From Vibrio splendidus (GTDB taxonomy: Bacteria; Pseudomonadota; Gammaproteobacteria; Enterobacterales; Vibrionaceae), in assembly GCF_002873455.1 (NCBI RefSeq), contig NZ_MCUN01000014.1:40507-104506 (forward strand): a DNA stretch of 64,000 nucleotides, written 5' to 3'. Within the stretch, counting starts at the first letter, position 1, and every line of letters starts with the position of its first letter. Under the pieces are notes generated by a model. That model searched no databases. It saw only the letters and a list, made by a program, of their open reading frames with translations, and had not been told where the DNA came from. The position numbers and the translations under genes were made by a program. Shown one piece after another: positions 55,984-64,000 of this stretch.

Positions 55984-57045
55984 GTGACTCCTTTCGCAAC
56001 CGCCATATTAAAGTGGTATGACGCCTTTGGGCGCAAAGAATTACCTTGGCAACAAAACAAAACCGCCTACACCGTTTGGCTATCTGAAATCATGCTTCAG
56101 CAGACTCAAGTCGCCACGGTGATTCCATACTACCAGCGCTTTTTAGAACGCTTTCCAACGGTTATTGACCTAGCGAACGCCGAACAAGATGAGGTGCTGC
56201 ACCTATGGACAGGGCTTGGCTATTACGCGCGAGCTCGTAACTTACATAAGGCTGCCAAGATTGTTGCCGAGCAATACGGTGGTGAATTTCCGCTTTCTAT
56301 CGAAGAAATGAACGCGCTACCGGGTATTGGACGCTCTACTGCCGCTGCAGTGCTGTCCTCTGTGCATAAACTCCCTCATGCGATTCTTGATGGCAACGTC
56401 AAGCGCACCTTGGCGAGAAGCTTTGCAGTAGAAGGTTGGCCTGGGCAAAAGAAAGTCGAGAACCAGCTTTGGGAACACGCAGAAGCACACACTCCCAATC
56501 AAGATGTTGATAAGTACAATCAAGCTATGATGGATATGGGGGCGATGGTTTGTACTCGTAGCAAGCCCAAATGTACGTTGTGCCCGATTGAAAGCATGTG
56601 CGAAGCTAAGAAACTCGATAAACAGCTCGATTTCCCTGGCAAGAAGCCTAAGAAAGAAAAACCGATAAAAGAAACATGGTTTGTGATTCTGTACCACGAC
56701 AATCAAGTGTGGCTCGAACAACGCCCTCAATCTGGTATCTGGGGAGGACTATTCTGTTTCCCTCAAAATGAAAACGCAGAGATCAAACATCAGTTAGATC
56801 TTCGTTCGGTCAAAGACAATGAAACCGATTCGATCAAGACCATGATTGCGTTTCGACATACTTTCAGCCACTACCACTTAGATATCACACCTGTATTAGT
56901 AAAATTAGATAAACAACCAGATTTGATAATGGAAGGGACTAAAGGTCTCTGGTATAACTTATCAAAACCGGAAGAAATTGGCCTAGCCGCTCCTGTAAAG
57001 CAGCTTATTGAGAGCCTACCCTTTGAACTGAACGACGACGTTTGA
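55984..57045 (+). CDS. mutY: A/G-specific adenine DNA glycosylase
   Basis: MutY removes A opposite 8-oxoG. The 353-residue protein has [24 protein letters not shown] (catalytic Glu), the helix-hairpin-helix [14 protein letters not shown], the catalytic Asp in [12 protein letters not shown], and the iron-sulfur motif [17 protein letters not shown] (C-x6-C-x2-C-x5-C, about residues 193-209). The C-terminal NUDIX-like domain includes TFSHYHLDI. The start is GTG at 55984; no in-frame ATG fits. The order trmB / mutY-yggX-mltC is conserved. Confidence 0.95.
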   Translation: MTPFATAILKWYDAFGRKELPWQQNKTAYTVWLSEIMLQQTQVATVIPYYQRFLERFPTVIDLANAEQDEVLHLWTGLGYYARARNLHKAAKIVAEQYGGEFPLSIEEMNALPGIGRSTAAAVLSSVHKLPHAILDGNVKRTLARSFAVEGWPGQKKVENQLWEHAEAHTPNQDVDKYNQAMMDMGAMVCTRSKPKCTLCPIESMCEAKKLDKQLDFPGKKPKKEKPIKETWFVILYHDNQVWLEQRPQSGIWGGLFCFPQNENAEIKHQLDLRSVKDNETDSIKTMIAFRHTFSHYHLDITPVLVKLDKQPDLIMEGTKGLWYNLSKPEEIGLAAPVKQLIESLPFELNDDV

Positions 57046-57073
57046 ATCAACGAACGCGATAAGAGGAACCACT

Positions 57074-57346
57074 ATGAGCCGCACTGTATTTTGTGCTCGC
57101 CTTCAAAAAGATGCTGAAGGCCTAGATTTTCAACTTTACCCAGGTGACTTAGGTAAGCGTATCTTTGACAACGTGTCTAAAGAAGCTTGGGGACAATGGC
57201 AAAGCAAGCAAACTATGCTTATCAATGAAAAGAAGCTAAACATGATGGATCCTGAGCATCGTAAACTTCTTGAAACTGAGATGGTTAACTTCCTTTTCGA
57301 AGGTAAAGATGTCGTTATTGATGGCTACACTCCACCAAGCGAATAA
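57074..57346 (+). CDS. yggX: Fe(2+)-trafficking / oxidative damage protection protein YggX
   Basis: This 90-residue protein has [19 protein letters not shown], then [53 protein letters not shown], the complete YggX pattern with the single Cys7. It protects iron-sulfur clusters during superoxide stress. It is co-transcribed with mutY (28-base gap), itself an iron-sulfur enzyme. Confidence 0.96.
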   Translation: MSRTVFCARLQKDAEGLDFQLYPGDLGKRIFDNVSKEAWGQWQSKQTMLINEKKLNMMDPEHRKLLETEMVNFLFEGKDVVIDGYTPPSE

Positions 57347-57415
57347 GACATTTATTTAAGCAAATTTTAATGACATCATGGTTAACGCTGCGATGTCATT
57401 TTTGTATGAGGAACT

Positions 57416-58549
57416 ATGAAAAAGCTAAGTTACTTCCTAACAGCCTTGTTGTTAACTGGGTGCAGTCGTGAATTTGTCGAAAGCATTTATGATGTTAATT
57501 ACGAACCAACCAACCGATTTGTAAGTAATTTAGCGGAGCTACCCGGTCAATTTGAAAAAGACACTGGGGCGTTAGATTCTTTAATTAATAGCTTTTCTGG
57601 CAATATCCAAAAACGTTGGGGCAGCAGTGAAGTAAAGATGGCGGGTAAGAGTAACTATGTGAAATACATAGATAATTACTTGAGCCGTTCAGAAGTAAAC
57701 TTTAGCCAAGGTCTAATCACAGTTGAAACCGTATCCTCAACTGATCCTAAAAAGCACCTCAAAAATGCAATAATGACGACACTGTTAACGCCAGATGATC
57801 CTGCGAATGTCGATCTATTCTCTTCCAAAAGCATCAAGTTAGAAGGTCAACCTTTCCTCTATAACCAAGTCGTTGATCAGGATAAGAAGCCTATCCAATG
57901 GACATGGCGTGCTAACAAATTTGCTGATTACCTGATCGCCAATAATCTAAAAACCAAGGAAGTCGACTTTAAAAAAGCGTATTACGTCGAAATTCCAATG
58001 GTGGCCGATCACGCCAGCAAACGAAGCTATAAGTACGCCGATATCGTTCGTCGCGCATCTCAACGTTATGACATTCCTGAAGACTTGATTTACGCAATCA
58101 TCAAAACAGAAAGCAGTTTCAATCCATACGCCGTGAGCTGGGCGAATGCTTATGGTCTTATGCAGGTGGTCCCAAAAACGGCAGGCCGAGATGTCTTTAA
58201 ACTCGTCAAAAAGAAACCTGGAGAGCCTAGTCCTGAGTACTTATTCAATCCAGAAAACAACATAGATGCTGGCACTGCGTACTTTTACATCCTTAAAAAT
58301 CGTTATTTGAAGGACGTGCAACACCCAACCACACTTGAATACAGCATGATCTCAGCATACAACGGTGGCACTGGTGGGGTACTCAATACCTTCAGCAAGG
58401 ACAGAAAGCGGGCAATGCGTGACCTAAACTCATTGCAACCTAGTCAAGCGTACTGGGCACTGACAAAGAAACACCCAAACAAAGAGTCGCGTCGATACTT
58501 AGAAAAAGTAACAAAATTCAAGAAAGATTTTAACCAAGGTAAAACGTAA
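57416..58549 (+). CDS. mltC: membrane-bound lytic murein transglycosylase C
   Basis: MltC is an outer-membrane lipoprotein that cleaves peptidoglycan with 1,6-anhydro product. The 377-residue protein has a lipobox (LTALLLTGCSRE, Cys16), an N-terminal DUF3393 domain, and a C-terminal SLT domain from about residue 210 (IIKTESSFNPYAVSWANAYGLMQVVPKTAGRDV with catalytic Glu). AYNGGTGGVL and PSQAYWALTKKHPNKESRRYLEKV follow. It closes the mutY-yggX-mltC group. Confidence 0.95.
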   Translation: MKKLSYFLTALLLTGCSREFVESIYDVNYEPTNRFVSNLAELPGQFEKDTGALDSLINSFSGNIQKRWGSSEVKMAGKSNYVKYIDNYLSRSEVNFSQGLITVETVSSTDPKKHLKNAIMTTLLTPDDPANVDLFSSKSIKLEGQPFLYNQVVDQDKKPIQWTWRANKFADYLIANNLKTKEVDFKKAYYVEIPMVADHASKRSYKYADIVRRASQRYDIPEDLIYAIIKTESSFNPYAVSWANAYGLMQVVPKTAGRDVFKLVKKKPGEPSPEYLFNPENNIDAGTAYFYILKNRYLKDVQHPTTLEYSMISAYNGGTGGVLNTFSKDRKRAMRDLNSLQPSQAYWALTKKHPNKESRRYLEKVTKFKKDFNQGKT

Positions 58550-58612
58550 GCCTCACTTTTGAATAAAAAAACAACTAACGAACGTTTTTTTTAATTATTT
58601 TCAAAAAAGGTG

Positions 58613-58641
58613 TTGACGGTTATGCAGAAAATCCGTTTAAT
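58613..58641 (+). promoter_or_regulatory. sigma70 promoter of the first tRNA array
   Basis: TTGACG (58613-58618), a 17-base spacer and TTTAAT (58636-58641), 11 bases before the first tRNA. Confidence 0.75.
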
Positions 58642-58652
58642 AGCGCTCCGTT

Positions 58653-58728
58653 GCCCGGATAGCTCAGTCGGTAGAGCAGAGGATTGAAAATCCTCGTGTC
58701 GGTGGTTCGATTCCGCCTCCGGGCACCA
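58653..58728 (+). tRNA. tRNA-Phe (GAA)
   Basis: 76 nt cloverleaf with encoded CCA, acceptor GCCCGGA/TCCGGGC, and anticodon GAA in the TTGAAAA loop. Confidence 0.96.
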
Positions 58729-58802
58729 CAATTTGATTTGTTGGTGTCATTACTCTTTAACAGGGAGTAGCAACACGAACAAAAGCATAAAGAATTTAGT
58801 GT

Positions 58803-58878
<76 letters not shown>

Positions 58879-58885
58879 TTCTTTT

Positions 58886-58961
58886 GCCTCGATAGCTCAG
58901 TCGGTAGAGCAGCGGATTGAAAATCCGCGTGTCGGTGGTTCGATTCCGCCTCGAGGCACCA
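58886..58961 (+). tRNA. tRNA-Phe (GAA), variant acceptor stem
   Basis: 76 nt. The acceptor GCCTCGA/TCGAGGC and anticodon stem GCGGA/TCCGC differ from the first copy; the loop and anticodon GAA are the same. Confidence 0.95.
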
Positions 58962-59017
58962 TTATTTGGTACTTAACAAATAATGGTCTTTATAGACCTG
59001 ATGTTAAGACAAGTAAT

Positions 59018-59093
59018 TCCCCTTTAGTTCAGTTGGTAGAACGGCGGACTGTTAATCCGTATGTCGCAAGTTCAAGTCTTGCAAGGGGAGCCA
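59018..59093 (+). tRNA. tRNA-Asn (GTT)
   Basis: 76 nt with encoded CCA, acceptor TCCCCTT/AAGGGGA, and anticodon GTT in CTGTTAA. Confidence 0.96.
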
Positions 59094-59102
59094 CATTCAA
59101 GA

Positions 59103-59133
59103 AAGCCAAGTCGAAAGACTTGGCTTTTTTTTG
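59103..59133 (+). terminator. Rho-independent terminator of the first tRNA array
   Basis: AAGCCAAGTC-GAAA-GACTTGGCTT hairpin followed by T8. Confidence 0.9.
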
Positions 59134-59474
59134 TTTGAGCAAAAGCTAACTCTATTCAGTATTGCCGCCAACTCAACATCAAGCCCTGATCACGCCCATA
59201 AAGTTAAAGCATCCCCTTTCCTATCTCGACAGTATCCATCCTTGAATTCGTTCAAACCCTCTCGATACAAACTAAACCACCTCTGAAATTAAGCACCTTT
59301 AGCCGCGTATCGTCACATAAAAACAAACAGAATGACGGCCTGTTACTTTTTTTGCTTCGTAAATTTAATCTTCATCATGTTTTGATATCTTTCTGATATC
59401 TGCCCTACACGACTTAGATTAAGATTCGATGAATTATATCTAATACTAATTATTGAATCGCTACGCAGGAAAAT
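59134..59474. other. intergenic region upstream of the chemotaxis receptor gene
   Basis: About 340 bases without ORF. The promoter of the receptor gene presumably lies in the AT-rich 59370-59460 part. Confidence 0.4.
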
Positions 59475-61100
59475 ATGAAATTAAAAACGCAAGCTTACTT
59501 ATTATCGGGCATCATCTTGATCGCTCTGCTGGCGCTAACTGCTACTGGTTTATGGACCTTGAGAGTCGCTAGTAACATGGACAACAAAGCTCGTGTGACA
59601 GAGCTATTTAAGAGCGCATACAGCATTCTTACTGAAGTCGAAAAAATGGCTATTGATGGCACTCTAGAAGAACAACAGGCTAAACAACTTGCTACTCGCC
59701 TACTGCGTAACAACATCTATAAAGACAATGAATACGTTTATGTTGCAGATGAAAACATGACATTTGTTGCGACACCTCTGGATCCACAACTACACGGAAC
59801 CAGCTTTAATGATTTTAAAGACGGTGATGGAAATAGCGTTGGCCAACTCATCCAACGAGTACTTGGCAATCGCACTGGCCAGATCATTGAATACACCTGG
59901 ACACAAAAGCTTCCAGACGGAACGATTGAAGAAAAACTGTCTATTGCAGAGAAGACCCCGCATTGGGGTTGGGTTGTCGGCACAGGTATCGGCTTCAATG
60001 AAGTCAATGCACGTTTCTGGTCAACGGCTCAATGGCAATTATTTCTATGTGTCGTGATTGCTGGCCTTATTTTATCAAGCCTAATCGTATCTATTAAGCG
60101 AATGCTAGCGCTTCTTGGCGGCGAGCCTAAAGATGTAAGAGAAGCGGTACAAGCCGTAGCAGAAGGCCGCATTCAAACCTCTTTTGAAACTCAGGCAATA
60201 AACGGCAGTATTTATCACGCCGTACAACAAATGAGTAAGTCGTTAGCCGAGCTAGTCTCAAACCTTAATGCATCAATGCTGGCATTAAGAGGTGAGTTAC
60301 AGCGCGTGGAAGATCGTGCAGGTTCCATAGCTCAGCTGACCGAGACTCAGCAACAGTCGACTGAGATGATCGCGACAGCTATGACGGAAATGGCCTCTTC
60401 AGCCAACAACGTTGCTGATTCAGCTGGCGATACTGCGCGTAATACTGACGAAGCTGATAAACAGAGCCAACATACTCAGCGCCTAATTCACAACACAGTA
60501 GATAACATTCAAGGTCTGGCAGGCCAACTCGGCACAGCAAGTGAAGCCGTCGCTAACTTAGACAGTGATGTACATAACATCGTTAAGGTCTTAGACGTCA
60601 TCGGTGATATTGCAGAACAAACTAACCTTCTAGCACTGAATGCGGCAATTGAAGCGGCGCGTGCTGGTGAACAAGGTCGCGGATTTGCCGTTGTAGCAGA
60701 TGAAGTTCGCAACCTTGCGGGTCGAACACAGTCAAGCACCAAAGAAATCCAGCTAATGATCAATAACCTTCAAGAAGGCTCTCGTAACGCGATAAAAACT
60801 ATGGAAGTATGTGCGACTACCAGTGAAAGCACCGTAACAGAGTCCCAGAATGCCTCTGAAGCATTACAACAGATAGTTGTGGCGTTAGAGTCTATTTCAT
60901 CAATGAGTCATCAAATCGCGACAGCCGCCGCTGAACAGACTCAGGTGAGTGATGATATTTCGAAGCGTATCAATATGATCGAAGAAAGTGGCAACCAACT
61001 GAGTAATGTAGTGACAGAAAGTCATAACAGCACTCAAACACTCGCCTCTCTTTCTAATGAATTAGAAGCTTGGGTTAATAGGTTTGAAGTAAAACACTAA
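59475..61100 (+). CDS. methyl-accepting chemotaxis protein with a single Cache sensor
   Basis: This 541-residue receptor has TM1 at about residues 7-29 and a periplasmic sCache domain (residues about 40-180: [35 protein letters not shown] ... [16 protein letters not shown]). TM2 (about 188-208) and a HAMP-like linker follow. The signalling hairpin carries the conserved tip [52 protein letters not shown]. The ligand is unknown; related Cache receptors sense small carboxylates. It sits alone between two tRNA arrays and has its own terminator. Confidence 0.92.
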   Translation: MKLKTQAYLLSGIILIALLALTATGLWTLRVASNMDNKARVTELFKSAYSILTEVEKMAIDGTLEEQQAKQLATRLLRNNIYKDNEYVYVADENMTFVATPLDPQLHGTSFNDFKDGDGNSVGQLIQRVLGNRTGQIIEYTWTQKLPDGTIEEKLSIAEKTPHWGWVVGTGIGFNEVNARFWSTAQWQLFLCVVIAGLILSSLIVSIKRMLALLGGEPKDVREAVQAVAEGRIQTSFETQAINGSIYHAVQQMSKSLAELVSNLNASMLALRGELQRVEDRAGSIAQLTETQQQSTEMIATAMTEMASSANNVADSAGDTARNTDEADKQSQHTQRLIHNTVDNIQGLAGQLGTASEAVANLDSDVHNIVKVLDVIGDIAEQTNLLALNAAIEAARAGEQGRGFAVVADEVRNLAGRTQSSTKEIQLMINNLQEGSRNAIKTMEVCATTSESTVTESQNASEALQQIVVALESISSMSHQIATAAAEQTQVSDDISKRINMIEESGNQLSNVVTESHNSTQTLASLSNELEAWVNRFEVKH

Positions 61101-61125
61101 ACTCTCAGCAAAATTCTTAAATATA

Positions 61126-61153
61126 AAAGCACGTTTTCATACGTGCTTTTTTT
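61126..61153 (+). terminator. Rho-independent terminator of the receptor gene
   Basis: AAAGCACGT-TTTCAT-ACGTGCTTT hairpin with T7. Confidence 0.88.
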
Positions 61154-61296
61154 ATTTCGACGCCCATTCAGTGTAGTTAACCGTACTTTCACTATCTTTT
61201 AGAGCATGCTAGACCTAGGTTTTTTGCCCCAAATGAACAAAAACAACCCACTAAGTATAGAAAAACATCAAACAATACTTTTTTTGCAATTTAATG

Positions 61297-61325
61297 TTGA
61301 CCCAGAACGCGAAAACACGTTTAAT
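61297..61325 (+). promoter_or_regulatory. sigma70 promoter of the second tRNA array
   Basis: TTGACC (61297-61302), a 17-base spacer and TTTAAT (61320-61325). It resembles the promoter of the first array and has the same 11-base distance to tRNA-Phe minus one. Confidence 0.75.
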
Positions 61326-61335
61326 ACACCTCGTC

Positions 61336-61411
61336 GCCCGGATAGCTCAGTCGGTAGAGCAGAGGATTGAAAATCCTCGTGTCGGTGGTTCGATTCCGCC
61401 TCCGGGCACCA
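61336..61411 (+). tRNA. tRNA-Phe (GAA)
   Basis: 76 nt, identical to the copy at 58653-58728. Confidence 0.96.
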
Positions 61412-61467
61412 CAATTTATTTGTTGGTGTCCTAGACAACAACAGTAAAGCACAAAGAAATATTATGT

Positions 61468-61543
<76 letters not shown>

Positions 61544-61567
61544 TTTCTTTAAAGCTTTAAGAATAAT

Positions 61568-61643
61568 TCCCCTTTAGTTCAGTTGGTAGAACGGCGGACT
61601 GTTAATCCGTATGTCGCAAGTTCAAGTCTTGCAAGGGGAGCCA
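61568..61643 (+). tRNA. tRNA-Asn (GTT)
   Basis: 76 nt, identical to the copy at 59018-59093; anticodon GTT. Confidence 0.96.
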
Positions 61644-61679
61644 AGTTAATCATCAAGCATAAGCTTTTTGATTCATGAT

Positions 61680-61755
<76 letters not shown>

Positions 61756-61784
61756 TTCTCTTGATTAGAGACTAAACAATCAAT

Positions 61785-61860
61785 TCCCCTTTAGTTCAGT
61801 TGGTAGAACGGCGGACTGTTAATCCGTATGTCGCAAGTTCAAGTCTTGCAAGGGGAGCCA
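61785..61860 (+). tRNA. tRNA-Asn (GTT)
   Basis: 76 nt, identical to the other Asn copies; anticodon GTT. Confidence 0.96.
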
Positions 61861-61866
61861 ATTAGA

Positions 61867-61896
61867 AAAGGCCGCATCATTGATGCGGCCTTTTTG
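61867..61896 (+). terminator. Rho-independent terminator of the second tRNA array
   Basis: AGGCCGCATCA-T-TGATGCGGCCT hairpin with T5. Confidence 0.9.
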
Positions 61897-62205
61897 CATT
61901 TAAAGATCCGAATTTCTCCATGCAAGTACGTTCCCCTCTCTAATCCTTTTTCGATTCAGTAACTAACAGTTTGATACTCTTACAAAACTACCAAGCTTCA
62001 TTTTTAATTCGCTTTGAATCCCTAGCCTAGCAACAGCAACACATTTAAATAAGAGTCACTCATAATATACTTACCATTTATGTCATTGATGAAGATCTCG
62101 GCTGAGCAAATCAACGACTAAGTCTGGAAACAAGACAACTTAATAAAGAATCAAATAAGCTCTAGAAAGGCTCTGTTGGCTGCTTAAGTTGAAGTGCCAT
62201 ACGAT
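61897..62205. other. intergenic region, nothing seen
   Basis: About 310 bases between the tRNA terminator and the convergent DUF2391 gene, with no ORF, repeat or strong hairpin. Confidence 0.4.
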
Positions 62206-62601
62206 TCACTCTTTATCGAAACTATCCACCACGATAGCTCCCATAGACGCTGGCATGGAAATAACGATAACCCTTTTGATAGATACAATTGGGTCGCTTA
62301 ATAAAGGGAGTTTATCCAAACAAGTTAGCACTAAAGCAACGACCATTGCTGTCATGACGTAAGCAATAACTATTCTGAAAATAAACACCGGCAACCGAGC
62401 GACAATATCTTTCTGAAATACACTCTCATACGTGTAAAAACCCAGGAATACAGCAGACAATAGAAACAACAGCAGCAAGTTAGTTGTAGGTAAAGTCTCC
62501 CCTAACTTCCACGCCTCTTCAGAAAAAGAAATTGGTACGGCCAAAGCAAAAGATCCTACAAAGATCTGGCTGGCATCTTCAAAGTTAAAGCTTAATTTCA
62601 T
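62206..62601 (-). CDS. DUF2391-like integral membrane protein
   Basis: This 131-residue protein has four hydrophobic segments (about residues 12-27, 41-60, 69-93, 105-125). The N-terminal DASQIFVGSFALAVPISFSEEAWKLGETLP is typical of the DUF2391/TIGR02587 putative membrane proteins. Function unknown. ATG at 62601 with AGGTAG upstream. It stands alone next to a long non-coding stretch. Confidence 0.7.
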   Translation of the reverse strand: MKLSFNFEDASQIFVGSFALAVPISFSEEAWKLGETLPTTNLLLLFLLSAVFLGFYTYESVFQKDIVARLPVFIFRIVIAYVMTAMVVALVLTCLDKLPLLSDPIVSIKRVIVISMPASMGAIVVDSFDKE

Positions 62602-63798
62602 AGAGCTACCTTTAAGACTTTAGGGCTTAATCGGTTTATCGAACCAATCCCAAAACTATCAGTTCATAATCTTGAGTAATTTGGGCTACCAACTAACAAA
62701 GATAACTTTGCGTAACCTTATACTAGTCGCCTTTACCAACACACAACTTAAACTAGTAAGCAATAAATCAAATGACTCACAGGCAAAGACGTGTATCGAT
62801 TCATCCTCCAAGCTAGGATACGGGAGATGTTCTATCTATTTAATTGATCGAACATTGTCATTTCAAATCTCAGCTATTCTAATGATTAACTGCAAACCAA
62901 CAAATTGCTAGTCACTTAAATGCTATATCTGGAATTGGTAGCCTTTACTAAGCAAATGAAACAAGGCGCTCAAATACGCTTCAAAATGGCTTTAGGGTTA
63001 ATGCATACTAGGAGTCGTTATTAATATCGACAAGCTATACCACGCTCTAAATAGGTTTCTAACGCACAGCGAGAGCCTTATCTTCATCAAAGAATTCCGA
63101 CCGAAAGGATAGTCGAGTTCGTAGACAAGCACATTGCCAATATTAAAGAGCAATAGTAATAACCTAACTGAAGTCATGATGGCACAACCCAAACGAAACT
63201 GGGCATTCCCTCTATCAATAGATCTCATATAGCGGTAGACAGTTAGGGATACTGTATATGAGCCTGCACGACTTGATTTACCAAGGGACAACCCCCTATA
63301 ACTCCACACTTTCGATTACGATCCCTTAATAAGTTAAGTAACTAATTATATAGACAGTTAAAACATATCTAAGTCATTCTCGATTAGAATCGTAAGAAAG
63401 CCCAGCTGTTGATAACAGAGCTTCCCCCATAAGTACCTAGATATGAGGCATTGCAAGCTATTGGGATTGCAGGTCGCACTGAGAAACCTTATTCAAGTAA
63501 AGGGCAAGTTTAGTCTGCAAAGGCTGATTTTATGAGAGGGGCTGAAATGACCCAGATTGCATGGCCGCTCAATGAGCTAGGCTCACTTTCAAAATGTAGA
63601 AAGCCTCACTATTTCTAAAAAAGCGTTTTGAACAGTGATTAAATTTCTGGGAAGCCTTTAGTTTAACCCCAAATATAATACTGGAAACGTCGTAAGACTA
63701 GGCTTTCTGATAACTGATGAAACGGTCGTCGTTATGAACTTCGGGCAGCCCCTTTGCGAGACTCGTCGTTCGAAGGGAAAATACAATTATTTAGATGT
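62602..63798. other. 1.2-kb non-coding stretch before the rRNA operon end
   Basis: Only short frames without ribosome sites or family resemblance occur, on either strand, and stops are frequent. This may be decayed sequence (for example around 63440-63600, where a frame briefly looks coding). I see no repeat or RNA structure I can support. Confidence 0.4.
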
Positions 63799-63831
63799 AA
63801 AAAAGCCCCGCTATTTCTAGCGAGGCTTCTA
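63799..63831 (-). terminator. Rho-independent terminator of the rRNA operon
   Basis: On the reverse strand AAGCCTCGCTA-GAAA-TAGCGGGGCTT is followed by a T run, just after tRNA-Asp. Confidence 0.88.
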
Positions 63832-63837
63832 AATAAG

Positions 63838-63914
63838 TGGCGGAGTGGACGGGACTCGAACCCGCGACCCCCGGCGTGACAGGCCGGTATTCTAACCAAC
63901 TGAACTACCACTCC
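63838..63914 (-). tRNA. tRNA-Asp (GTC)
   Basis: 77 nt on the reverse strand with encoded CCA, acceptor GGAGTGG/CCACTCC, and anticodon GTC in CTGTCAC. It is the distal tRNA of the rRNA operon. Confidence 0.96.
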
Positions 63915-63942
63915 GCAGTGTCTATTCAGCATAATGCAATTT

Positions 63943-64000
63943 AAGCCTGACGATGTCCTACTCTCACATGGGGAAACCCCACACTACCATCGGCGCTATT
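63943..64000 (-). rRNA. rrf: 5S rRNA (3' part, truncated by window edge)
   Basis: The reverse strand reads the 5S 3' half: CCATGTGAGAGTAGGACATC then GTCAGGCTT. The remainder lies beyond the window. Confidence 0.93.

Noticed and set aside
63732..63932. 66-residue reverse ORF over tRNA-Asp
   Set aside because: It is a read-through of the tRNA and terminator; a common false ORF.

Overview
The window is a piece of a Vibrio chromosome. The evidence is the gene order (ygfB-ubiH-ubiI, zapA-ssrS-fau, rpiA-serA, argP-argO-mscS, fbaA-pgk-epd-tkt, metK-sprT-endA-rsmE-gshB-yqgE-ruvX, pilU/pilT-yggS-proC-yggT-yggU-rdgB-hemW, trmB-mutY-yggX-mltC) and the protein sequences. These blocks match the E. coli min 63-67 region in the arrangement expected of Vibrionaceae. 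Short GAGATTC-type repeats hint at the Splendidus clade, but that is only an impression.

Layout. 1-21.5 kb is core: a YbaK-like deacylase, ytfK, ubiquinone hydroxylases, zapA, 6S RNA, folate and pentose-phosphate genes, serine synthesis, arginine export, MscS, a glycolysis/pentose-phosphate block, metK and sprT. At 21.5-43.4 kb the secreted endonuclease gene endA (dns) is cut in two by a mobile element of about 21.2 kb (22096-43250). The native halves rejoin exactly in frame at an Arg codon. 43.6-58.5 kb is core again. 58.6-61.9 kb holds two tRNA arrays (Phe, Thr, Asn) on either side of a chemotaxis receptor gene. 62.6-63.8 kb is almost empty. The window ends in tRNA-Asp and a partial 5S rRNA of a reverse-strand rRNA operon.

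The island. Its left end carries three tyrosine-recombinase-fold genes and a small HTH/coiled-coil gene. This matches my recollection of the intA-tfp-intB-srap module of the strand-biased circularizing integrative elements (SE) known from Vibrio. It has about 22-bp imperfect terminal inverted repeats and a 6-bp spacer that differs at one base between the two ends. The cargo looks like a defence island: a secreted HNH nuclease, an XRE regulator with two perfect operators controlling a winged-helix/SF2-helicase pair, a 1491-aa Mrr-nuclease/STAND NTPase (Avs-like), an orphan ParS/MbcA-type antitoxin, a Shedu-like nuclease, a Ser/Thr kinase, an unknown 174-aa protein, and a metallophosphoesterase/HAD phosphatase pair.

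Most striking observation: the island's Hanks-type kinase ends in a zinc-ribbon region, a Gln/Pro-rich linker and the peptide MDFDDDIPF. That peptide is the C-terminal tip of bacterial SSB, the docking peptide for replication and repair proteins. The kinase therefore appears to mimic SSB to reach the SSB interactome. Second, the element inactivates the host's secreted nuclease EndA, a known barrier to natural transformation in Vibrio, while bringing its own secreted HNH nuclease. Third, rpiA, serA and tkt all carry PurR-like boxes (four in tandem at rpiA), which suggests coordinated supply of ribose-5-phosphate and serine for purine synthesis.
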